From NCBI GenBank assembly GCA_022775105.1, contig JALFIX010000094.1, forward strand, positions 1 to 64,000: a DNA stretch of 64,000 nt. The letters are read 5' to 3'. The translations under genes and the position numbers were made by a program. Below the pieces are notes generated by a model. It made no database searches and was not told the DNA's origin. It saw only the letters and a program-made list of their open reading frames with translations. The DNA is from Prevotella sp. GTDB lineage: Bacteria > Bacteroidota > Bacteroidia > Bacteroidales > Bacteroidaceae. Below, piece after piece: positions 28,371 to 36,557 of the stretch; positions within the stretch are counted from its first letter, which is position 1, and each line of letters begins with the position of its first letter.

Positions 28371-30425
28371 ATGAAAAGAATAGCAATACGATTCATGTCA
28401 TGCTTTGCGGCAATCGTAATGTCAGTACATACGCATGCCGTTACGGTGCCTGAAGTGAAATGGGACAGTAAGAGTCTGATAATAGACGGACGGCGCGTTG
28501 TCCCTGTAATGGGCGAGGTGCATTTCTCGCGTATTCCCGCAACGGAGTGGAAGGACGAGGTGAGGAAGATGAAGGAAGGTGGAGTGACCATCATTGCCAC
28601 CTACGTATTCTGGAACCACATTGAGGAACAGGAGGGCATCTTCAATTGGAGTGGTCAACGCGACCTCAGACGGTTCATCGAGATATGCAAGGAGGAACAA
28701 CTGCCGGTGATATTGCGCATCGGTCCCTTCTGTCACGGTGAGGTGCGCAATGGAGGAATTCCCGACTGGGTCTTTACCAAAGGATGCAAGACACGCTCGC
28801 AAGACCCGTTGTTCCTGACATTCACCGAACGGCTCTACAGACAGATTTTCTCACAGATACAAGGACTGCAATGGAAAGACGGCGGACCTCTCATGGCGTG
28901 CCAGTTTGACAACGAATACCGGGGTTCGGGCGACTACCTGATGGCCCTGAAACGCATTGCCAAGGGCATAGGCTTCGACCTCCCCTTCTACACCCGCACA
29001 GGATGGCCTGAACTCTCCAAGCCAGTGCCATTCGGCGAGATGTTGCCGCTCTACGGCGACTATGCCGACGGATTTTGGGAAAGGTCGATTGAGGAGACGG
29101 CGGGCAATTACTACAAGGCCTTCAACTTCAAGGCGTTCCGTTCCTCCACCGCCATTGCCACCGAACAACTCGGCAAGCAGAAGGAGAAACTGATAGACGG
29201 CGACGAGCAGTATCCTTATTTTACTTGCGAATTAGGCGGAGGCATGATGCAGGCATACCACCGCCGCCCTTACGTCTATCCTGAAGATGCATATTCAATG
29301 GCATTAGTGAAACTCGGCAGCGGTTCCAATCTCCTCGGCTATTATATGTATCACGGAGGAACAAACCCCGAGGGACATACATGGCTCAACGAGATGCAGT
29401 GCACGGTGGCAACAAACTACAACGACATGCCTGTGAAGAACTACGACTTCCAAGCACCGCTCGGTGAGTTCGGACAAACCTTGCCACACTACTACATGCT
29501 GCGCAAGCTGCACCTCTTCATGCATGACTATGGAGAACTGCTTGCCCCGATGGAAGCCACATTCCCTTGCCCACAGGACATAGCCAAAGGCGACGATTCG
29601 TTCCTCCGCTGGTCATACCGCTCTCAAGGAAATGGCGCGTTCATATTCATCAACAATTACGAACGCCTGCAGAACATATCCACGAAACGAGGCGTCAAGC
29701 TCGAAGTTTGTGGAGTTAAACTGCCAAAACTCAACATTCCCGCAGGCACGATGTGCATACTGCCCATAAATATCGATGGTATCAAATATGCCACAGCACA
29801 GGTCATAGCAAAGCGCGACGGTAATATATATATGGAACAAATAAAAGGCATACCCACAACCATTGCCTTGCAAAATGGAAAAGTTCTGAAAAACCTCAAG
29901 CCTCAAGGCACTGCCAGTCCCGTCTTCGGGAACATCTATCTGCTGACAAGCGAGGAAGCAGAGCGACTCTTCCTCCCGAAACACACCGAGGAGTACGTCC
30001 GTATTGCAGTGGAATACACGAAGGTGAAAGATGCCGGACAGCCACGCAAGATTACCATTGGTGCAAGAGGAGTGGCAGAAGAGCCAACCGACGAGGACTT
30101 CGCCAATGCCGCCGTGTATAAAATCACCTTGCCGTCAGAAGCCGTGGCGAAGGCAAACAGCCTGCTCAGCATAGAATACCAAGGCGACTGCGCCCGCCTC
30201 TATGCCAACGGCAAGCTCATTGCCGACCAGTTCCAATACGGGCGTCCCTTCCTTTTGGGTCTTTGGCGACTGCCCAAAGGCACCACCGAGCTTGAGCTCC
30301 GTATCCTCCCCTTGCAAGCCGATGCTCCAATCTATCTCCCAAAGGAGGCAGACAAGACTCCTGGCGAAGGAGTGAAGAAGATACTGAGACTATCGCTTCC
30401 CCACAACCCCAAGGTTAGTCTGTAG
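28371..30425 (+). CDS. Glycoside hydrolase family 35 beta-galactosidase
   Basis: 684 aa; GEVHFSRIPATEWKDEVRKMKEGGVTIIATYVFWNHIEEQEGIFNWSGQRDLRRFIEICKEEQLPVILRIGPFCHGEVRNGGIPDWV, CQFDNEY. Confidence 0.95.
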   Translation: MKRIAIRFMSCFAAIVMSVHTHAVTVPEVKWDSKSLIIDGRRVVPVMGEVHFSRIPATEWKDEVRKMKEGGVTIIATYVFWNHIEEQEGIFNWSGQRDLRRFIEICKEEQLPVILRIGPFCHGEVRNGGIPDWVFTKGCKTRSQDPLFLTFTERLYRQIFSQIQGLQWKDGGPLMACQFDNEYRGSGDYLMALKRIAKGIGFDLPFYTRTGWPELSKPVPFGEMLPLYGDYADGFWERSIEETAGNYYKAFNFKAFRSSTAIATEQLGKQKEKLIDGDEQYPYFTCELGGGMMQAYHRRPYVYPEDAYSMALVKLGSGSNLLGYYMYHGGTNPEGHTWLNEMQCTVATNYNDMPVKNYDFQAPLGEFGQTLPHYYMLRKLHLFMHDYGELLAPMEATFPCPQDIAKGDDSFLRWSYRSQGNGAFIFINNYERLQNISTKRGVKLEVCGVKLPKLNIPAGTMCILPINIDGIKYATAQVIAKRDGNIYMEQIKGIPTTIALQNGKVLKNLKPQGTASPVFGNIYLLTSEEAERLFLPKHTEEYVRIAVEYTKVKDAGQPRKITIGARGVAEEPTDEDFANAAVYKITLPSEAVAKANSLLSIEYQGDCARLYANGKLIADQFQYGRPFLLGLWRLPKGTTELELRILPLQADAPIYLPKEADKTPGEGVKKILRLSLPHNPKVSL

Positions 30426-31346
30426 CTGTGCAACGCTGCTGGCTCCTATTAGCACCGAGGTGACGCCACGGGTGTCGAGAATCCACTTCAGAGCCTTCTC
30501 TGCGAGTGTCATTCCCGCTGCCTGCGCCTCGGTGTTCCACTGGCGCAGTTGTTCGAGGAGAGTGTCGGTAAGTGCCGACTTCTTCAGGAAATGCTCCTTC
30601 GACATACGGCTGTCTGTGGGAATGCCGTCGAGATAGCGGTTGGTGAGCAGTCCCTGCGCAAGGGGCGAGAATGAGATAAAGCCCACTCCGCTCTCATTGC
30701 AGAGGTCGATTATCCCCTGGTCCAGGGGGTCGCGGTCGAGCATGTTCAGGCGTCCCTGATATATAAGAAGAGGTGTATCTCGTGCGGCAAGATAGTCGAT
30801 GGCAAAACGGGTGGCTTCGAGAGGCCAGCGCGAGATGCCAAGATAGAGAGCCTTGCCTCGCTTCACAATGTCCACCATCGCCTGAAGTGTCTCCTCAAGC
30901 GGTGTCTCCGGGTCGTAACGATGACTGTAGAACAGGTCAACATAATCGAGGTTCATGCGCTTGAGACTCTGGTCGAGACTCGCCATGAGATACTTGCGCG
31001 AGCCCCAGTTGCCGTATGGTCCGGGCCACATGTCATATCCCGCCTTGGTGCTGATGAACAGTTCATCGCGATAAGGACGGAAGTCATCCTTCATCAGCTT
31101 TCCGAAGGTTTCCTCGGCACTGCCGTAGGGAGGACCGTAATTGTTGGCGAGGTCAAAGTGGGTGACTCCGTGGTCGAAGGCATAACGGGTGATGTCGCGA
31201 CTGCGCTGCAATGGATCCACCGCACCGAAGTTATGCCAGAATCCAAGACTCACCTCGGGCAGCAGGACTCCACTTCGCCCGCAGCGTCTGTACAACATTC
31301 CATTGTCGTATCTACTGCTGTCTGCTTTATAAATTTCTTCTATCAT
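30390..31346 (-). CDS. Aldo/keto reductase (YghZ/L-glyceraldehyde 3-phosphate reductase-like)
   Basis: 318 aa; MLYRRCGRSGVLLPEVSLGFWHNFG, HFDLANNYGPPYGSAEETFGKL, YVDLFYSHRYDPETPLEETLQAM. Confidence 0.92.
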   Translation of the reverse strand: MIEEIYKADSSRYDNGMLYRRCGRSGVLLPEVSLGFWHNFGAVDPLQRSRDITRYAFDHGVTHFDLANNYGPPYGSAEETFGKLMKDDFRPYRDELFISTKAGYDMWPGPYGNWGSRKYLMASLDQSLKRMNLDYVDLFYSHRYDPETPLEETLQAMVDIVKRGKALYLGISRWPLEATRFAIDYLAARDTPLLIYQGRLNMLDRDPLDQGIIDLCNESGVGFISFSPLAQGLLTNRYLDGIPTDSRMSKEHFLKKSALTDTLLEQLRQWNTEAQAAGMTLAEKALKWILDTRGVTSVLIGASSVAQLQTNLGVVGKR

Positions 31347-31465
31347 AATATAAATATTTTTAAAACCGACGCAAATATAAGAATAAATTCAATAATAAGC
31401 AAGTCTATTGCCAAAAATCAATGGTAAATGTCAATTATTAATATGTATTTATGGATTAAATTAAG

Positions 31466-31473
31466 TAATTTTG
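31466..31473 (+). promoter_or_regulatory. -7 element (TAATTTTG) upstream of GH115
   Basis: TAnnTTTG about 30 bp before ATG 31503. Confidence 0.55.
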
Positions 31474-31502
31474 CACCAAAATTATTATTAGAAACCTAAG
31501 AA

Positions 31503-33920
31503 ATGACTATGTTTAAGAGATTTGTTATCGGCTCGTTAGTGTTGTTTGCCATGTCATCCTTGATGGCACAAACCGCAGATTATCTCGTATGGTATGACGG
31601 CAAGAACGCCGTGACATACAACGTGCTTACGGATGTGGACCCGGTGGTGAAGGTGGCTCTCGACATGTTTTCCGAAGACATGTCGGCTGTCACGGGCAGG
31701 AAGGCCATACCCACGAAAAAGGGTGCGTTGAGGATTGTGGAACTTGACAAGGCAAGCAAGAAAGTGAGAAAGGAACTCATGCGCAAGGATGTTCCCGTGG
31801 AGGAAATCATGTCCTCGTGCGACGGATTTCATATATCGGTGACTGACGGAAAGGTGCTCATCGTGGGAAAGAACGGAAGGGGCACGGCTTACGGTATTCT
31901 CGAAATGTCGAGGATGGCGGGGGTGAACCCATGGATATGGTGGGGTGACGTGGTGCCGGAAAGGAAATCTCGTCTTAGCATCAACCGTAACACATCCGTC
32001 ACCCAAGGGGCATCGGTGGAATATCGTGGCATATTCATCAACGATGAGGACTGGAGCATCCGCCCCTGGAGCGAGAAGGGACAAAAGGGACTTATAAATA
32101 GGGACATATATAAAAAGGTGTTCCAACTGCTGATGCGCCTGCGCGCCAATGCCATTTGGCCTGCGATGCACGAGGGTACGGTGTCGTTCTTCAAGACTCC
32201 CGGCGCAAAGGAGGTGGCTGACAGTTGCGGCATTGCCGTTGGCTCGTCTCACTGCGAACCGCTTTTGAGGAGCAACACGGGTGAGTGGAACGTCAAGGAG
32301 CGCGGGGCTTTCAACTACTTCACCAACCGCGAGAACGTGCAAAAGTATTGGACTGAGCGTCTCGACGAGGTGAAGAACTCCGCAGGTGGCAACCTCTTCA
32401 CCATCGGTATGCGTGGCATTCACGACGGTTCGATGGAAGGGGCAAAGACCATGCAGCAGAAGTTCGACGGACTGCAACGAGTAATCAACGACCAGCAGGA
32501 ACTCATCGCCCGGCATATCGGCGACCCTGCGAAGCAAACGCAGATTTTCATCCCCTACAAGGAAGTGCTGCAGATATACGAGAAGGGACTGACGGTGCCC
32601 GAATACGTCACGCTGATGTGGTGTGACGACAACTACGGTTATCTCACGCGACTGTCCAACGACGAGGAACAGAAGCGCACCGGCGGTGCGGGAATATACT
32701 ACCACCTCAGCTATTGGGGACGCCCGCACGACCACCTGTGGTTGACTACCACCCAACCGGGACTGATATACAGCGAGATGCGCACGGCATACGACCACAA
32801 TGCCCGAAAGCTATGGATTGTGAATGTGCATGACCCAAAGGTTGCGGGATATGACCTCGAACTCTTTCTCGATATGGCATGGGATATCAACTGCGTGAAC
32901 GAGGCGAGTATCGAGAATCATTACTTGCGTTGGCTCTGCCGCCAGTTTGGCGAGGAGGCAGGCAAGCAACTTTTTCCTGCAATGAAGGAATTTTACAGAC
33001 TGTGCGCCCTGCGTCGCCCTGAGTTTATGGGATGGACACAGGTGGAACTCGACAAGAAGAAATACAACCGTGGACTGAGTCCCATACAGGACACTGAGTT
33101 TACGATAGATGAAATAGGTGAATATCTGCAACGTTATGCCTCTGTCTCATCTGCCGTGAAGAAGGTGGAAGGCATTATTCCCGCAAGATTGCAGGATGCC
33201 TATTTTGCCGCGATAGAATATCCCGTGCTTGCCGCAGATGCCAATGCCCGCAAACTGCTTCTCGCACAAAAGGCAAGGCAGACGGGGGATGCCGATGCCG
33301 CCAAGCATAGCGCAGGGGCATACGAAGAGATAAAGACGCTGACGGAACGCTACAACAACGAACTCGCCGGAGGCAAGTGGAAGAATCTCATGTCGATGAA
33401 TCCACGCAACCTGCCCGTCTTCGGTATGCCTGACACTGCATATAGCAACGACTCTTCATATATAAGTGTCACACCAAACGAATACGAGTATATCTCGCGC
33501 AACGCCAATGAGTATTCATCCGCATCCGAATGCTGCAAGGCGATACAGATGCTCGGACACAGCATGAACGCAGTCAGCATACCCAAGGGCGGATCTCTCG
33601 ATTACACTTTCAACACATCATCCGCAGGTGATGCCGTAATGAAGATCGCCCTCATCCCCACCCAACCCAACGACAACGGTGACATTCGCTTCTCGGCAAG
33701 CATCGACGGAGGTGAGGAGCGGGTGTTCTCACTAAAAGAACCTTTCCGCTCGGAGCGTTGGAAACTGAACGTCCTCAGGGGACAGGCTGTGAGGGAGATA
33801 GAGCTTAACGGCTTAGCCCCCGGAAGGCACACGCTGAGAATCAAGGCTATCGACAATCACATCATTGTGGATCAATGGAATGTGGATTTCGATATAAGCC
33901 GTAAGAGGTATTTATTTTAA
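31503..33920 (+). CDS. Glycoside hydrolase family 115 (alpha-glucuronidase-like)
   Basis: 805 aa; RGIFINDEDWSIRPWSEKG, LMRLRANAIWPAMHEGTVSFFKTPGAKEVADSCGIAVGSSHCEPLLRSNTGEW, WCDDNYGYLTRLSNDEEQKRTGGAGIYYHLSYWGRPHDHLWL. Confidence 0.93.
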   Translation: MTMFKRFVIGSLVLFAMSSLMAQTADYLVWYDGKNAVTYNVLTDVDPVVKVALDMFSEDMSAVTGRKAIPTKKGALRIVELDKASKKVRKELMRKDVPVEEIMSSCDGFHISVTDGKVLIVGKNGRGTAYGILEMSRMAGVNPWIWWGDVVPERKSRLSINRNTSVTQGASVEYRGIFINDEDWSIRPWSEKGQKGLINRDIYKKVFQLLMRLRANAIWPAMHEGTVSFFKTPGAKEVADSCGIAVGSSHCEPLLRSNTGEWNVKERGAFNYFTNRENVQKYWTERLDEVKNSAGGNLFTIGMRGIHDGSMEGAKTMQQKFDGLQRVINDQQELIARHIGDPAKQTQIFIPYKEVLQIYEKGLTVPEYVTLMWCDDNYGYLTRLSNDEEQKRTGGAGIYYHLSYWGRPHDHLWLTTTQPGLIYSEMRTAYDHNARKLWIVNVHDPKVAGYDLELFLDMAWDINCVNEASIENHYLRWLCRQFGEEAGKQLFPAMKEFYRLCALRRPEFMGWTQVELDKKKYNRGLSPIQDTEFTIDEIGEYLQRYASVSSAVKKVEGIIPARLQDAYFAAIEYPVLAADANARKLLLAQKARQTGDADAAKHSAGAYEEIKTLTERYNNELAGGKWKNLMSMNPRNLPVFGMPDTAYSNDSSYISVTPNEYEYISRNANEYSSASECCKAIQMLGHSMNAVSIPKGGSLDYTFNTSSAGDAVMKIALIPTQPNDNGDIRFSASIDGGEERVFSLKEPFRSERWKLNVLRGQAVREIELNGLAPGRHTLRIKAIDNHIIVDQWNVDFDISRKRYLF

Positions 33921-34343
33921 TAAACACAGAGGTGATTATTTTAATAAACACAGAGACACTGAGACACAGAGGTGTTCTTTTAAGTTTTTAAGAAGAAACA
34001 GAGATTTTTATTTAAACACACAAAGAAACAAAGGAAAAAAGGCTTTCTTTGGGATACAAAGACAACAAGCAACTTAAAAAGTTGCCACTAAGCCTTGCGC
34101 AGCCTCTGGGAGCGTCCCCTACTGCACAAGTCGAATGGGACTCCCACCTCCTACGCGTCCCAAACACAGTGATCTCACCTCCTACGCATCCCAAAACAGT
34201 ACAGGTCGAAAGACTTTGTGGACTTTGTTCAAAGCAGCTTTGCTGCTCTCTGTATCTTCCATTGACGAATAAAGAACTTTGTGTCTTTGTGTTGAAAACA
34301 AAAAAAACAAAAAAAACTCAGTGCCTCCGTGCCTCTGTGTTAA
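33913..34343. repeat. Intergenic concentric inverted-repeat element (CACAGAG family), copy A
   Basis: Left arm taaacacagagacactgagacacagaggtg (about 33945-33974), right arm cagtgcctccgtgcctctgtgttaa (34319-34343); inner arms aaacacacaaagaaacaaagg / ctttgtgtctttgtgttgaaaa; a 19-bp direct repeat tattttaataaacacagag at 33913 and 33937. Confidence 0.75.
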
Positions 34344-34380
34344 AAAATAAAAAATATATATACAGCTAAAAAAACAAAAT

Positions 34381-36330
34381 ATGAAAAAGACATTCGCAAC
34401 CGTATTTCTTGCCATGACAATGGGCATGGCTTGGGGACAGAAGGCTACAATCACCCCTACTGTCCATGAACAACTTGACCGCGGCGTAGTGGCACTGCCC
34501 GCACAGGACAAGGGAATTTTCGTAAGCTGGCGACTGCTCGGCGACGATGCCAATGACGTGACGTTTGACGTGGTGCGCAACGGCAAGACCATCGCCAAGG
34601 ACATCAAGTCAACCAATTTCACCGATGCCGAAGGTTCGCCTGCATCCACATATAGCATCATTGCAAGGCAAGGCGGCAGCGAGACTGCCTCAAAGGAAAT
34701 CAAGCCATGGGCTGACCTCTTCTATCGTATGCCCATCGACCGCCCCGACGGGGGCAATACTCCCGACGGAAAGCCTTATACCTATTCGCCCAATGACTGT
34801 TCGGTGGGGGATGTTGACGGTGATGGCGAGTATGAACTGATTGTGAAATGGGACCCGTCGAATGCCCACGACAATTCGCACGACGGATATACGGGCGATG
34901 TCATCTTCGATTGCTATAAGTTGACGGGCAAGCGACTCTGGCGCGTCAACCTCGGGCGCAACATCCGTGCCGGTGCCCACTACACGCAATTCCTCGTGTA
35001 TGACTTCGACGGCGACGGCAAGGCTGAGATGATATGCAAGACTGCTCCCGGCTCTACCGACGGCAAGGGGCAGTTTGTCACCATGTCTGCCACGGACAAT
35101 GATATTAAAAATATTGACAACTCATCCGACTACCGCAACCGTCTGGGCAGAATCCTCGAAGGCGAGGAACTGCTTACGGTATTCAGCGGAATGACGGGCG
35201 AGGCACTTCACACCGTATGGTATAACCCCAACCGCGCCTACGGTGTCGGGGGCAAGGCTGAATATGCGGGATGGGGCGACTCAAAATGTCAGGGCAACCG
35301 TGGCGAGAGGTATCTCGCATGCGTGGCTCATCTCGACGGTATCACCAGGAATGCGAGTGCGGTGATGTGCCGCGGATATTACACACGCTCTTATCTGTGG
35401 GCTGTGGATTTCGACGGAAAACAGCTCACCACCAAGTGGTTGCACGCTTCCATAAGTCCTGAGGAATGGAATCTTCATGATGCCAATGGAAAAATATTGA
35501 AATCCGCCAAAGGACTGAAGGCTACGGCATACGGACAAGGTGCCCACGGAATAGCCGTGGCTGACGTGGATGGCGACGGATGCGACGAGATTACCTACGG
35601 TTCTGCTGCAATTAACAATGACGGAACTCTTCTGTATTCCACTGGTCTCGGACATGGCGATGCCTTCCATCTCTCCGACCTTGACCCCGACCGTCCAGGA
35701 CTTGAGTTCTATATGGTGCATGAATCCCGCCCCTACGGTGCCGACCTTCGCGATGCCCGCACGGGTGAACTCCTCTTCCACGAACATGGTGACGAGGACA
35801 CTGGACGTGGCATGTGCGCTGACATAGATGCCGCCCACCGCGGTTGCGAGATGTGGCATATATGCAACAGGGAGGTGAAGGACATCCATGGGAATGTCAT
35901 CGCCAAGACAATGCCCCCTATGAACTTCCGTATCTATTGGGACGGCGACCTGCAGGAGGAACTGCTTGGAAATCTCCCGCGCCGTCCGTTCTTCCCGCCT
36001 TGTCTTATGAAGTGGAACGGCAGGAGGGCTGAGCCTCTCCCTCTGAGCAACGGAAAAATGCTTCACGAGATGGGCAATTCGGGTTCGTGCAACTGGACCA
36101 AGGCCACTCCTAATCTTCAGGCTGACCTCATGGGCGACTGGCGCGAGGAGCTTATCTTCTGGGATGTCACCGATGCCTCTCATCTCAACATTTTCACCAC
36201 CAACTGTCCCACCGACTACCGTGTCCCCACCCTCATGCACGACCACACCTACCGCATGGCAGTGGCATGGCAGAACGTGAGCTACAACCAGCCCCCGCAC
36301 CTCGGCTACTATCTGCCCGCGATGTTTTAA
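34381..36330 (+). CDS. Rhamnogalacturonan lyase, PL11 family
   Basis: 649 aa; LDRGVVALPAQDKGIFVSWRLLGDDA, YSPNDCSVGDVDGDGEYELIVKWDPSNAHDNSHDGYTGDVIFDCYKLTGKRLWRVNLGRNIRAGAHYTQFLVYDFDGDGKAEM, NQPPHLGYYLPAMF. Confidence 0.95.
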   Translation: MKKTFATVFLAMTMGMAWGQKATITPTVHEQLDRGVVALPAQDKGIFVSWRLLGDDANDVTFDVVRNGKTIAKDIKSTNFTDAEGSPASTYSIIARQGGSETASKEIKPWADLFYRMPIDRPDGGNTPDGKPYTYSPNDCSVGDVDGDGEYELIVKWDPSNAHDNSHDGYTGDVIFDCYKLTGKRLWRVNLGRNIRAGAHYTQFLVYDFDGDGKAEMICKTAPGSTDGKGQFVTMSATDNDIKNIDNSSDYRNRLGRILEGEELLTVFSGMTGEALHTVWYNPNRAYGVGGKAEYAGWGDSKCQGNRGERYLACVAHLDGITRNASAVMCRGYYTRSYLWAVDFDGKQLTTKWLHASISPEEWNLHDANGKILKSAKGLKATAYGQGAHGIAVADVDGDGCDEITYGSAAINNDGTLLYSTGLGHGDAFHLSDLDPDRPGLEFYMVHESRPYGADLRDARTGELLFHEHGDEDTGRGMCADIDAAHRGCEMWHICNREVKDIHGNVIAKTMPPMNFRIYWDGDLQEELLGNLPRRPFFPPCLMKWNGRRAEPLPLSNGKMLHEMGNSGSCNWTKATPNLQADLMGDWREELIFWDVTDASHLNIFTTNCPTDYRVPTLMHDHTYRMAVAWQNVSYNQPPHLGYYLPAMF

Positions 36331-36442
36331 TCCACAGATTAACACAGATATTAATTTATAAGGGATTAACACAGATTTTGTCTGCACGTTGTAATCTGTG
36401 ATAATCCACTTATAATTTCCATCAGTGTAAATCTGTGGATAA
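36330..36442. repeat. Intergenic concentric inverted-repeat element (CCACAGATTAACACAGAT family), copy B
   Basis: Outer arms 36330-36349 / 36421-36440 (20 bp, 2 mismatches); inner arms ggattaacacagatt 36364-36378 / aatctgtgataatcc 36393-36407 (15 bp, 1 mismatch). Confidence 0.8.
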
Positions 36443-36508
36443 AACAAACAAACCAAAAATCAAATGTTAAAAATCAAATATTGTTGTTGGACATATAATA
36501 TAAATATG

Positions 36509-36516
36509 TAATTTTG
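36509..36516 (+). promoter_or_regulatory. -7 element (TAATTTTG) upstream of triple SGNH gene
   Basis: TAnnTTTG about 42 bp before ATG 36558. Confidence 0.55.
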
Positions 36517-36557
36517 CAGCGGATTTGAGAAATAAAGAAAAAACCTAAATAAATAAA

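Noticed and set aside
31554-32798. 414-aa minus-strand ORF opposite GH115
   Set aside because: Shadow ORF of a clearly conserved GH115 coding sequence; composition lacks recognisable domain motifs.
35281-36456. 391-aa minus-strand ORF opposite PL11
   Set aside because: Antisense shadow ORF; opposite strand carries conserved PL11 motifs throughout.
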